A stretch of DNA of 64,000 bases from Vacuolonema iberomarrocanum LEGE 07170 (lineage in GTDB: Bacteria; Cyanobacteriota; Cyanobacteriia; Elainellales; Elainellaceae). The stretch is taken from positions 1 through 64,000 of the forward strand of contig JADEXA010000024.1 in NCBI GenBank assembly GCA_015207365.1, written 5' to 3'. The translations under genes were made by a program, and so were the position numbers. The notes beneath the pieces were generated by a model. The model made no database searches. It saw nothing but the letters and a program-made list of their open reading frames with translations, and was not told the origin of the DNA. Of this stretch, positions 42,089 through 51,004 are shown in pieces; positions within the stretch are counted from its first letter, which is position 1, and every line of letters begins with the position of its first letter.

Positions 42089-42183
42089 TATAGCGCTATG
42101 CGCGTTAGTTAAGTACGGTTGTGTGGGGCGCGGCGCGCCCCACACAACCGTTGCTGTGCTTAATGCGGTTGCACACCGCTTTA
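42089..42183 (-). repeat. Palindromic repeat family 3, copy c (95 bp, inverted)
   Basis: Inverted copy of the 95-bp element (TATAGCG ... CGCTTTA). A 14-bp direct repeat TTTATTTATTCCCA flanks it (42067-42080 and 42180-42193), which looks like a target-site duplication, although 8 bp separate the left copy from the element end and the right copy overlaps it by 4 bp. Lies between two reverse-strand genes. Confidence 0.85.
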
Positions 42184-42254
42184 TTTATTCCCAATCCTAG
42201 GCAAATCCTTGGCTGAGTGTCGGTGAGAAAAAGTGATCTGTTCTGGAGAGATCA

Positions 42255-42314
42255 GGACTGACGCATTTTGTTGAGGGTGTGGCTGCATCGCAGTCACACC
42301 CTCAACGAATTCGT
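42255..42314. repeat. Palindrome family 1, copy b
   Basis: Degenerate copy of the palindrome at 3517: AGGACTGACGCATTTTGTTG on one arm, complement with several mismatches on the other, centre CTGCATCGCAG. The stop codon of the WD40 gene (42302-42304) lies inside its right arm, so the last codons of that gene are supplied by the repeat. Confidence 0.75.
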
Positions 42315-45300
42315 TTTGGCAGCGGGTTTCCGATCGCCCCCAGGTGCTGCAAGGATATCCATTGGGCGGGCGTCAGACCTGTGGCATAGGTTAGGTTTAG
42401 CCCTTCGTAGGGACGTGGGAGCGACCACTGCTGAACATAGGCACCCTTGTCACAATCCCAAACTTGGAGCTGACCTTCGAGATCGCCACAGACCAGGAGC
42501 TGCGCTTGTGGCTGTGGGGCAAAGGCGATCGCTCCTATGCCGCGTCCCGGTGGTGTGAGGCTGTGAAGGCATTGTTGAGTGTGACTATCCCAAACCTTCA
42601 CCGTTTGGTCGTTGCTCATGCTCGCGATCCAGCGCCCCGTTGCATTGATGGCCAGCCGACCGATTTGATCGGTGTGGCCGCTGAATTCGGCGATGCTTTG
42701 CCCGTCTTCCACAGACCAGAGGCGGATGATGCCGTCCCCACCTGCACTGGCTAACCACTGCCCATCGGGACTGAAGACAAGGCTCTCCACCGGGCCTTTA
42801 TGGCCGTGCAAAACATGCTGGCAGTCTCCGGTGCGCCAGTCCCACAGCCGCACTGTGGCATCGTTGCTACATGAGGCTAACCAGTGCCCGTCGGGACTGA
42901 AGGCGACGGCCCAGGCAAACGCGGAGTGACCAGAGAGCGATCGCCCCACCGTTGCCGTCGTCAAATCCCATAGCAGAATCTCGGTAGCCGCTCCCGCGCT
43001 AACCAGCCACCGCCCATCGGGACTGAAGGCGAGCGATCGCACCCAGTAGGTTCCAGCATCCAACCGGGCATGGCATTTCCCCGTTGCTCGATGCCACAGG
43101 CAAATCGTGGACTCCAGCCCGCCACTCGCGAGCCATTGCCCATCATCGCTCAACGCAATGCACCATACCTGGGCGGTATGAGCCGGAATCGTTGTGTGAC
43201 ACTGCTCTGTTTGCCGCTGCCAAATCCTGACCTGTCCATCCTGACTCCCACTCACCAACTCACCGCTGTGGGCATCAAAGGTTAAGGCAAAAATACCGTT
43301 GGTGTATCCCTGCCAAATCTGGAGGGGTTTCCCGGTCGTGCTTTCCCAAAGGCGCACGGTTTGGTCGTATCCGCCACTGACGAGCCATCGCTCTGTCTGC
43401 GATGTGGGGAGAAAGGCGACCGATAGCACCCAGTGATGGTGCCCTGGCAAGACCCGGAGGCATTGCCCCGTTGGCCACTCCCAGATGCGAAGGGTGCTGT
43501 CGGCGCTCCCGCTAGCAAGGTACTGGCGATCTGCACTTAGGCTCAAGTCCCATACCGCATCGTCGTGTCCGATCAAGGTGTGCAAGCATTTTCCCGTCTG
43601 GCTATCCCAAACGCGGATTTCCCCATCGGCACTGCCACTGATGATGCGATCGCACGGTATTTCCGTCGAAGAACCGTCCCCAACTGCAAACTGCACACTA
43701 TACACCGCAGCGGTATGCCCAACGAAGGTGCGGAGGCAATGTTCTGTGTCCAGATTCCAAAGTTTGAGGGTGCTGTCTTCGCTGCCGCTGAGAAAATATC
43801 CCGCTGGATGAGCGGCGAGCGATCGCACGGCCTGGTCATGGGCAACAAAGCGCTGGACGCATTGCCAGGTTTCGCAATCCCACAGACAAATGACCCCATC
43901 TGCATCGCAAGACGCCAATCGTGGTGAGGCCGAGGAGGGGAATGGTACAACCGTGACATCGCGCACCCAATGGCGGTGCTCCGTCAGCGTATGCAGGCAG
44001 GCTCCGGTGGCGATCGCCCAAACCTTGAGGGTGTGGTCATTGCTGGCGCTGACGAGCCAGGGCTGGGTGGGATGGAAACAGAGCGATCGCACCCAACTGG
44101 AATGCCCCGAAAAGGTGTGCTGAATCTGCCCCGTTCGGATGTCCCAAAGCCGAATTTCACCGTTGGTATCGCCAGTGGCTAGCTGCTGTCCAGTGGCATC
44201 GACGGCAACGCACAGCACTGACCCAAAGGTTTCGGTGAATCGTGTGCCCTGGAGGTCTGCCCCCTGCAAATTCGAGTTCTGCAATCCACAGCCCCGCAAA
44301 TCCATGCGCCACAACGCCAGCCCCGAACCGTTCAGATTCTCCACGGTGCCTTTGAGCAAACACAACAGATTCACCCCGTTGCCTGCCCCATAACCCGGAC
44401 AATCGGATAGCTGACCATGACAGGACTTCATCCACCGTCGTAGCTGTTGCTCTACCCCTTGTGGGCTGCCGTATTGCGGCAACAGCCGCGCTAGAATTGG
44501 CTGCAAAATCAATCGCTTTTGAGCATTGCAAACATAGTCTGGTGCAGCGGGTGTCAATAGACTGTACCGATTCAGCCCTGTCCCCGCTAATGCACTCGCG
44601 GTTCTTGTATCGACTGCATTGAGTTCGCCGACAACGCGCTCAATCAGTCGGCGCGTGACATATTCCATGATCACGGGTTGCTGCGTGAAGCGAGGTGGTG
44701 CGCCATCGGAGGAAACGACTTTTTCGAGGAGCGATCGCCGCCACAGTGAATCCAGTGCTTCAATCAGCGACGCCATGTCGGGCAAATGCAGAAAGCTATG
44801 CTTCAACTCGTCCAGCGTAATCGGTTCGCGGTAAATCGCTAACCAATCCATCACCTGCTGCTCCAAGGGCAGGAAGCGCTCAAATTGTTGATCGAGCACC
44901 TGCTGCACGCCGCCCAGCAACGGGGTGCCCGAGGCTAAAAACGGTTGAATTTGGCCATTGAACAGATCCCGAATCGTTGATGCAACTAGCTTGAGCGATA
45001 GTGGATTACCGCTGTAGCGATCGCACAACACCTCACTTTCATCGGCCTGGTCGGTAACGCCCATCTCTACCACGAGTGAGCGACACGCCTCTAGCGCCAT
45101 CGGCTCTACGGGATAGATTTGCACGGCTTTGGAGTGAGCTTGCAAGTCTGTGAAATGTGCTGGAAGCTCCCGACCCGTCAGCACAACACAACTTTGATGG
45201 GGTTCCTTAACCAATTGCTCAAAAATTGCCTGATAGCCTTCGTAGCCAGGAAGATAGTGGCCTGTAAGGGATTGCGATCGTAGCAAGGATTCGCTGTTAT

Positions 45301-46006
45301 CCAGCACGACAAAACACCGCTGCTGACTCAGGCGACCCGAGAGTAGCGCCAACCCATCGGCTAGCTCCGAAAACACGGCATCCTGCGCTAGTGGATCGAG
45401 GGCAAGCATCCAGTCCTTTAGGAACTCTAAGGGGGTAGGAGCGGAGCGGAGCGATCGCCACACAATCCGCTCGAATCCCTGTCCATGCGCTGCATCGATT
45501 TCTTCTGCGAACTGCTGCGCCAGTTGTCGTGCCAGGGTCGTTTTGCCAATGCCCCCCTGCCCTTGCAGCATTACTAATTGGCAGGACTCGACGACACACC
45601 ATTGTTGCAGTTGGGCTAAGTCTTGCTGCCGCCCGTAGAACGATTGCAGCACCGGAGCATCGCCCCAATCGCAGGCAATTTTGGCAGGAACTTTGGGTGT
45701 GTTAACGGGCGATCGCTTGTGTTGGCGCTGGAGCTGGTGAAGCACCGCCTGCACATTTGACTTGCTAACAGGTTGCCCGAGCGTTGTCGAAAGGTCCTGC
45801 CAGAGCTTACTGCCCACATACTTGAGGTAATCCGTTTCATAGCCCATCTGCTGAGCCATACGACGATAGGTCTGTCCAGCGATCGCCCGCCGCAGGATTT
45901 GCTCCTGCACAGTACTGAAGCGAAGCCCCTGCATTTGATCGAGAAGGGCTAACGCCTCATCCGCCGTGACGAATTCAATTCCTACTTTTTCGTGCTCAAA
46001 CTCCAC
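42302..46006 (-). CDS. NB-ARC/STAND ATPase with pentapeptide linker and 14 WD40 repeats
   Basis: Predicted 1,234 residues. N-terminal 95 residues match the helix-turn-helix-like vMAP-N domain (RFSTVQEQILRRAIAG ... YRRMAQQMGYETDYLKYVG). An NB-ARC ATPase follows (P-loop GQGGIGKTT at 149-157; Walker B-like RCFVVLDNSESLL). A short pentapeptide run (LRGCGLQNSNLQGADLQGTR) leads into 14 WD40 repeats, each closing in a form of LWDxxTG, enough for two seven-bladed propellers. STAND proteins of this plan act as ligand-triggered switches; in cyanobacteria several are linked to immunity or stress death. No effector domain is fused, so the N-terminal domain would recruit one. C-terminal codons overlap a palindrome. 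Confidence 0.92.
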   Translation of the reverse strand: MEFEHEKVGIEFVTADEALALLDQMQGLRFSTVQEQILRRAIAGQTYRRMAQQMGYETDYLKYVGSKLWQDLSTTLGQPVSKSNVQAVLHQLQRQHKRSPVNTPKVPAKIACDWGDAPVLQSFYGRQQDLAQLQQWCVVESCQLVMLQGQGGIGKTTLARQLAQQFAEEIDAAHGQGFERIVWRSLRSAPTPLEFLKDWMLALDPLAQDAVFSELADGLALLSGRLSQQRCFVVLDNSESLLRSQSLTGHYLPGYEGYQAIFEQLVKEPHQSCVVLTGRELPAHFTDLQAHSKAVQIYPVEPMALEACRSLVVEMGVTDQADESEVLCDRYSGNPLSLKLVASTIRDLFNGQIQPFLASGTPLLGGVQQVLDQQFERFLPLEQQVMDWLAIYREPITLDELKHSFLHLPDMASLIEALDSLWRRSLLEKVVSSDGAPPRFTQQPVIMEYVTRRLIERVVGELNAVDTRTASALAGTGLNRYSLLTPAAPDYVCNAQKRLILQPILARLLPQYGSPQGVEQQLRRWMKSCHGQLSDCPGYGAGNGVNLLCLLKGTVENLNGSGLALWRMDLRGCGLQNSNLQGADLQGTRFTETFGSVLCVAVDATGQQLATGDTNGEIRLWDIRTGQIQHTFSGHSSWVRSLCFHPTQPWLVSASNDHTLKVWAIATGACLHTLTEHRHWVRDVTVVPFPSSASPRLASCDADGVICLWDCETWQCVQRFVAHDQAVRSLAAHPAGYFLSGSEDSTLKLWNLDTEHCLRTFVGHTAAVYSVQFAVGDGSSTEIPCDRIISGSADGEIRVWDSQTGKCLHTLIGHDDAVWDLSLSADRQYLASGSADSTLRIWEWPTGQCLRVLPGHHHWVLSVAFLPTSQTERWLVSGGYDQTVRLWESTTGKPLQIWQGYTNGIFALTFDAHSGELVSGSQDGQVRIWQRQTEQCHTTIPAHTAQVWCIALSDDGQWLASGGLESTICLWHRATGKCHARLDAGTYWVRSLAFSPDGRWLVSAGAATEILLWDLTTATVGRSLSGHSAFAWAVAFSPDGHWLASCSNDATVRLWDWRTGDCQHVLHGHKGPVESLVFSPDGQWLASAGGDGIIRLWSVEDGQSIAEFSGHTDQIGRLAINATGRWIASMSNDQTVKVWDSHTQQCLHSLTPPGRGIGAIAFAPQPQAQLLVCGDLEGQLQVWDCDKGAYVQQWSLPRPYEGLNLTYATGLTPAQWISLQHLGAIGNPLPKRIR

Positions 46007-46086
46007 ACAGCCTTGCCCCAGGGTGCTTCGACCACTAGTCTACTGGTTTCTGCAAGGTAAGGTTGCGGCCAAAAATAAAACGATCA

Positions 46087-46150
46087 GGACTTACGCAGTT
46101 TGTTGATGGTGCGGCCGCGTCGTGCCCACACCACCAACGAATTCACTCAG
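46087..46150. repeat. Palindrome family 1, copy c
   Basis: Third copy: GGACTTACGCAGTTTGTTG on one side and a diverged complement (CCACCAACGAATTCACTCAG) on the other. Preceded by GATCA, as is copy b. It lies upstream of the WD40 gene, so that gene is bracketed by two family 1 copies. The 46007-46363 gap otherwise holds repeat family 2 copy b and the TetR operator. Confidence 0.7.
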
Positions 46151-46198
46151 GATGACGCAAGTTTTGTGTCATATCAAACCCGGTTAAATAGCCGTAAA

Positions 46199-46253
46199 AC
46201 CCAAGGATCATTTGTGGCCGCTGCTTTGCAGCGGCCACAAATGATCCTTGGGT
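46199..46253. repeat. Palindrome family 2, copy b (55 bp)
   Basis: Perfect 26-bp arms (ACCCAAGGATCATTTG inward to GGCCGCTGC) around TTT. Outer flanks TATCAAACCCGGTT (left) and AACCGGATTTGAGATA (right) are themselves inverted, giving the whole about 104 bp with TIR-like ends. Arm substitutions relative to copy a (CTATCG versus GGATCA) are matched on both sides. Confidence 0.9.
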
Positions 46254-46312
46254 TCTTCAACCGGATTTGAGATAAGTCCTAACGATGTGAAGCTATTTGA
46301 TCAATTATTGAC

Positions 46313-46327
46313 TGACCGAGTCGGTCA
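46313..46327. promoter_or_regulatory. TetR operator overlapping the promoter of the TetR/acyltransferase pair
   Basis: Perfect 15-bp inverted repeat TGACCGA-G-TCGGTCA, the classic AcrR/TetR-type site. It directly overlaps a TTGACT (46308-46313) and lies upstream of a TAGACT, so binding would block transcription. The TetR start is 37 bp downstream, which points to autorepression. Confidence 0.75.
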
Positions 46328-46363
46328 TTTTAGACTTGAGATGTTGTTGTTGAGTCCGTTGAA

Positions 46364-47140
46364 TTGGGGCGAAAGCGATCGGAACAGCGCTTTCAGGCGT
46401 TGATTGTGGCGGCGACCAAAGTCTTTTTGGCTCAGGGATACCGCCGAGCGCAGATTGCCGATATTGCTCAAACGATGGGTGTCGCCAAGGGCACTGTGTA
46501 TCTCTACGTCGAAAGCAAAGAAGCCCTGTTTGATCTGGTGCTACGTCATGGGGATGTTCTGTTTCCCAGTGGTAAGCCGGGTTCTGATAGCGATGTTCCC
46601 CACCCCATCCTCACCTTGCCTGCCACGCTGCCTGTGCCGACGCCCGATTCGGCCAGTACCCTGCAATTTGTTGCAGAGAAGTTGATTGAAGCGGATCCGG
46701 TGCCTTTATTGAGTCAGGCTCTGAGCCAGGACTCACCCCCTTCTGTTTCTGCGGAATTGGAAGGAATTTTGCGCCAACTGTATCGCAAGATGTATCGCCA
46801 CCGCGTCAGCATGAAGCTCATCGATCGCTGTGCCCGCGAGTACCCAGAACTAGCGGCGGTGTTCTTTCGAGCCGGGCGAACAACGGTGATGCAATCGCTG
46901 GTGCAATACCTTGGTTCGCGAATTCGGCACGGCTACTTTCGGCCAGTCCCCGACCGGGCGATCGCCGCCCGCATGATACTCGAAAACCTCACCTATTGGG
47001 CTATCCACCGCCACTGGGATCCGGCTCCCTACCCCATGGACGATCGCACCGTTGAAGACACCCTCATCACCCTACTGATGACCATGCTGCTGCAGGAGGC
47101 GCATCATGATTTCGCTCAAACCCGCCCAGCTCTCAACTGA
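46364..47140 (+). CDS. TetR family transcriptional regulator
   Basis: Predicted 258 residues beginning at TTG 46364; no ATG or GTG gives a complete DNA-binding domain, and the frame closes 24 bp upstream. Helix-turn-helix domain ALIVAATKVFLAQGYRRAQI / IAQTMGVAKGTVYLYVESK. The C-terminal body includes a VEDTLITLLMTMLLQ dimer helix. It overlaps the acyltransferase gene by 35 bp, so the two are coupled, and a strong operator lies in its promoter. It probably represses its own operon until a lipid or hydrophobic ligand is bound (inference). Confidence 0.9.
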   Translation: MGRKRSEQRFQALIVAATKVFLAQGYRRAQIADIAQTMGVAKGTVYLYVESKEALFDLVLRHGDVLFPSGKPGSDSDVPHPILTLPATLPVPTPDSASTLQFVAEKLIEADPVPLLSQALSQDSPPSVSAELEGILRQLYRKMYRHRVSMKLIDRCAREYPELAAVFFRAGRTTVMQSLVQYLGSRIRHGYFRPVPDRAIAARMILENLTYWAIHRHWDPAPYPMDDRTVEDTLITLLMTMLLQEAHHDFAQTRPALN

Positions 47141-48266
47141 GTCACGCACTCGCACCAAACGATTTGTGTTCCTCGATAACCTACGGATCTTTCTCACCAT
47201 CCTGGTCATTGCCCACCACGCGGCGCAGCCCTATGGCCCCACAGGGGGGCGCTGGCTCCTCTTCAATCCGGAACGGGCACAGATTTTGGGTGCATTTTTT
47301 GCCGTCAATGCTGGCTTTTTCATGGGGCTATTTTTCCTGATCTCCGGCTATTTTTTACCTGCTTCCTTCAATCGCAAAGGGGCGAGTTTATTCCTGCAAG
47401 ATCGCCTTTTACGACTGGGGATTCCCATCGTTATTCTTGTGTCTTTGGTGATTCCCTGGGTGCTTTATCAAGCCGATCTCCCATCCCTATCATTCTGGCA
47501 ATTCTTATCCCAGCAGTACTGGCGCATGGGTGCCTTAGAGTTTGCCCACCTCTGGTTTCTGGTGCATTTGCTGGTCTATGCGGTTGGCTATACCCTGTGG
47601 CGATGGCTGCGGCGATCGCAACCCCGTCCGACAACCCAGTTGAATCCGCCCTCCCATAGATGGATTGCCCTCTATGCCTTGGGTTTGGCGATCGTCACAT
47701 TCATCATCCGTATCCACTATCCCATCGATGCCTGGGTCAAAATCCTCGGCTTTATCCCTTCAGAAGTCGCACACTTGCCCCAATATGCCAGCCTATTCCT
47801 CATCGGCATTCTGGCCTATCGCCATGACTGGCTGAATCGGATGCCCAGCCGTCGAGCGCTCCTTTGGTTGGGCATTGGTCTGGGGGCCGCTACGCTACGC
47901 TACGGCTACACAGGCTTTGGATCGGATGCCCTGCCCGACTTGTTCGTCGGCGGGGGGTGGGATGGGCGATCGCTCCTCACCAGCCTCTGGGAATCCTGCC
48001 TCTGTGTTGGCTTGTGCTTGGGTTTACTGGTGCTCTTCCGCGACTATCTCAATCAACCAAGTCGGTTCCAGAAAATGCTGGCGGCCAACGCTTACACGAC
48101 CTATCTGATTCACATTTTTATTGTGATTGGAATTCAGTTTTTAGTGGCTCCTTATCCGCTACATCCCTTCCTCAAGTTTGTAGTGGTGACGGTTATCAGC
48201 ACCCCCCTCTGCTTCCTGTTGAGCCAAGGGCTACGTCAATTGCCATTTGCCTCGCGTGTCCTGTGA
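47106..48266 (+). CDS. Acyltransferase-3 family membrane protein
   Basis: Predicted 386 residues with about ten membrane helices. It starts FVFLDNLRIFLTILVIAHHA, the acyltransferase-3 signature with the catalytic-region His pair, and has FLISGYFLPASF and FLQDRLLRLGIPIVI, also typical. Family members O-acylate cell-surface sugars or extrude modified glycans (OpgC-like). It is co-transcribed with a TetR regulator. Substrate unknown. Confidence 0.87.
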   Translation: MISLKPAQLSTESRTRTKRFVFLDNLRIFLTILVIAHHAAQPYGPTGGRWLLFNPERAQILGAFFAVNAGFFMGLFFLISGYFLPASFNRKGASLFLQDRLLRLGIPIVILVSLVIPWVLYQADLPSLSFWQFLSQQYWRMGALEFAHLWFLVHLLVYAVGYTLWRWLRRSQPRPTTQLNPPSHRWIALYALGLAIVTFIIRIHYPIDAWVKILGFIPSEVAHLPQYASLFLIGILAYRHDWLNRMPSRRALLWLGIGLGAATLRYGYTGFGSDALPDLFVGGGWDGRSLLTSLWESCLCVGLCLGLLVLFRDYLNQPSRFQKMLAANAYTTYLIHIFIVIGIQFLVAPYPLHPFLKFVVVTVISTPLCFLLSQGLRQLPFASRVL

Positions 48267-48293
48267 TGCCAAATCCAGTCAAATGGCCGTAAA

Positions 48294-48348
48294 ATCCAGA
48301 TATTGTTTGTAGCCGCTGCATTGCAGTGGCCACAAACAATATTTGGGT
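48294..48348. repeat. Palindrome family 2, copy c (55 bp)
   Basis: Same length as the other copies; arms ATCCAGATATTGTTTG... and complement with a few mismatches (CCAGA/TTTGG, TAGCC/GGCCA). Most diverged copy. It begins 28 bp after the acyltransferase stop and could terminate that transcript. Confidence 0.85.
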
Positions 48349-48443
48349 TATTCAATCAATGACCTGACGATGCTTCAAGGCAAGAAGGCATCGCTATAGA
48401 CCTTAGAATAGACATACGGTTCAGCGGCGTGAGGTGACCTTTG

Positions 48444-49052
48444 ATGGTGCAAGCTTCTCCTCAGAGAAACCCCCTTTTCCTACAAATTCCCAAGGATGTT
48501 GCCCTAACGGTGACTTCAGAACAGTTTGCGGCTCTGGCTGCTGCCAATCATGATTTGAGGCTCGAACGGACAGCCACAGGAACGCTGATTATGAATCCAC
48601 CGACAGGGAGTGAAACGGGTAGGCGGAACCTGAGTCTCAGTACTCAATTGGGAAACTGGTATGAAGCTAATGAATCGTTAGGAGAAGCCTTTGACTCGTC
48701 AACAGGGTTTGAGCTGCCGAATGGTGCAAATCGTTCTCCAGATGCCTCGTGGGTGCGTCGAGAAAGATGGGATGCATTAACGCCTGAACAAAAAAAGACC
48801 TTTGCTCCGCTTTGCCCTGATTTTGTGGTGGAACTGCGTTCGGAAACCGATCACCTCACAGATCTGAGGGCAAAGATGCAAGAGTATATGGACAATGGCG
48901 CTCAGTTGGGCTGGCTGATTGATCCGAAGCATAAGCAAGTAGAAATCTATCGAATAGGTCAGGCAGTTGAGGTGCTGAAGAATCCCAGTACATTGTCGGG
49001 AGAGATGATTTTACCCGGTTTCATCCTGACCTTGCAGCGGATTTTTGGGTAG
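48444..49052 (+). CDS. Uma2 family protein (PD-(D/E)XK-like)
   Basis: Predicted 202 residues from ATG 48444, with GAGGTGACC upstream. Uma2/DUF820 landmarks: LERTATGTLIMNPPTGSETG, SPDASWVRRERWDALT, CPDFVVELRSETDHL with the presumed catalytic Asp and Glu, and GAQLGWLIDPKHKQVEIYR. The fold is that of restriction-like nucleases, but biological activity is not established. Cyanobacterial genomes carry many such genes. It faces a second Uma2 gene with 21 bp between the stops. Confidence 0.9.
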   Translation: MVQASPQRNPLFLQIPKDVALTVTSEQFAALAAANHDLRLERTATGTLIMNPPTGSETGRRNLSLSTQLGNWYEANESLGEAFDSSTGFELPNGANRSPDASWVRRERWDALTPEQKKTFAPLCPDFVVELRSETDHLTDLRAKMQEYMDNGAQLGWLIDPKHKQVEIYRIGQAVEVLKNPSTLSGEMILPGFILTLQRIFG

Positions 49053-49073
49053 CGTTGATGCCGTCACTCGCGC

Positions 49074-49628
49074 CTAACGCCCCGGTAAAAGCTGCTCAAT
49101 CCTAACCTCAAGGTCTGGAAACGCCAACGGAACAACCTGTCCTGAAATCAGAGGCAGCACCTCATGATAGCTACTTGCTTCGGGTTGGCGGTGTATCCAG
49201 AGCTGATGATTTGGCACATCCACGACCCAGTACTCTGCAATGCCATCTCTGGCATAGAGCCGTGCTTTTTCCTGCAGATCAAACGCCAGGGTTGAGTTCG
49301 AGACTTCAATCAGCCAGTAGATATCCTCGGGGCCTGGATGCCGATCATCGTAGCGAGACTCGGGTGGAAGAACGATGGCAATGTCAGGCTGGGGTTCGCC
49401 ATTGCTCGGTAATGTGATGGGAGCAGCGGTAAAAACCACGGCGCGATCGCCCAGAAGAGCCTCTAAGTACTTAGCGCCTCGTCGATAGGTAGCACGGTGA
49501 ATGGGCAACTCTGGAGCCATATCAACAATGTCTCCATCCAGGAGTTCTACCTGTCGGTCTACCAGCAGACCGGCTGTAATCATACAGTGATAGTCTGCAA
49601 CGCTCCATTTGGTTGAAGGACGAATCAT
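49074..49628 (-). CDS. Uma2 family protein (second type)
   Basis: Predicted 184 residues. Starts with WSVADYHCMITAGLLVDRQV and has LLDGDIVDMAPE, EPQPDIAIVLPP, IYWLIEVSNSTLAFDLQEK and GIAEYWVVDVPNHQLWIHR, the full Uma2 motif series with Asp and Glu of the nuclease-like core. Not closely similar to the facing Uma2 protein, so the pair is not a recent duplication. Role unknown. Confidence 0.9.
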   Translation of the reverse strand: MIRPSTKWSVADYHCMITAGLLVDRQVELLDGDIVDMAPELPIHRATYRRGAKYLEALLGDRAVVFTAAPITLPSNGEPQPDIAIVLPPESRYDDRHPGPEDIYWLIEVSNSTLAFDLQEKARLYARDGIAEYWVVDVPNHQLWIHRQPEASSYHEVLPLISGQVVPLAFPDLEVRIEQLLPGR

Positions 49629-49771
49629 AGTACGAATGCTGCAATGATCCTATTGAGACTCACAATTCTATTGTGCTTTCTTTACTCAAGATAATATGAC
49701 TCCCTGTTATCCGCAGGACATTTTCACATACAGTGTAATTTTAAGAGTACTCAAATCTTCTGGAGAGATCC

Positions 49772-50779
49772 TTGAAACGCGTTTATAGTTTTACGGCTCA
49801 ACTTATCATTGGCGGATTTCTAGTCGCTGGATGCAAATCAGAAAGTCCTAGTTCCTCTGTATCAGCATCTCATGCAAGTGAATCTTCGAGTGCTCGTACA
49901 AATATGGTAAAAGATCAGCATTCAAATGCTCCGAAAACTCAAGAACACAAGCAAAGACGTTCTTATGAAGAACAACGACGTTTATTGGAAGAAGTGACCT
50001 TAAATGAAGAAAATGCTTCTATAAGCTTACAAGACATTGATGCTAACATTTTGCAATCAAATGTTGCCTTAACTATAAGACTAGCTACAGAAGAATTTGA
50101 TGGGAACTGTTATTTCTCTATTAGTTACCCTCAACTTGAAGGGTTGAATAGTACGTCAATAGAAGCAAAAGTGAATACTATGCTTCGGGGTCAAGTTTTC
50201 AATTTCTTACACGACTGGAATGAGCGTAATGAGGTAGGCTGTTCTCTTGAGGTTGATGAGCAACAAACCATTCCTGAATATGGATACTATGCATACGTAG
50301 AAGTTGATCAGTGCCTTATTGGATATTCGAGAGAACGACTTCTGAGTGGGAATTGTCGAGTAATTATCTCATCAGGAGCTAGTCCACTCTTGTACGACCA
50401 ACCCTTCACAATAGACTTGGCGACGGGATAATTCTATGACTTTCCAGATTTGTTCAACTCTAATACAGATTATCCTTATACAGTTGCTTATCAGGTAGCC
50501 CTCCAGTGGATGGAAACTTACAATATGTCGATTTTTCCTCCCGTTGCACCAGAACCTGGAGAAGCACCTTCAGATCGAGAGTTTTATTTGGCATCGGACT
50601 GTACACTGTTTCCGCATCCACGTTCGCCAGAGTATGAAGTTTTTGATGAAGGTGAAACCTGTTTTATTGCCATCGATTCTGGTATGAGCGAATCTCATGT
50701 CGATATTCCTTTTCCCATCAGTGGCTTGAGAGATGTTTTGAATACTGATGAGGAGGCTTTGGCTGTTCTCTTGGAATAG
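49772..50779 (+). pseudogene. DUF3298/RsiV-like lipoprotein gene interrupted by one in-frame stop
   Basis: A lipoprotein (lipobox LVAGC, Cys21) with a Ser-rich linker reads for 219 residues to a TAA at 50429-50431. The same frame then continues for another 115 residues to 50779. The join, TIDLATG-stop-FYDFPDLF, falls in the conserved 'L.TG..Y.L.DLF' strand of DUF3298, and the downstream half (SGMSESHVDIPFPISGLRDV) is the missing end of that domain. So a single base change (probably AAA to TAA, Lys) splits an otherwise intact gene. Either a recent nonsense mutation, a read-through site or a sequencing error. Both halves keep normal codon use. Confidence 0.75.
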
Positions 50780-51004
50780 ATTCCCATTTCCCTGAAAATA
50801 ACTCTCGCTCGCGAAAGAACCCGATACCTTTGTCCTATTCTCGATGTTGCAGTTATCGCAATAGGAACCAGGTTCTTGATGACTGCGGCTACATCAGCAT
50901 TGTTTACCAAAAGACATCTAATTTTCAGTCGTTGGATCTGTGCTGCGATCCCCATGCCCTTGTAAAGTGAGGAATACGCCACATTACAATGCAGGAGGTC
51001 ACAG

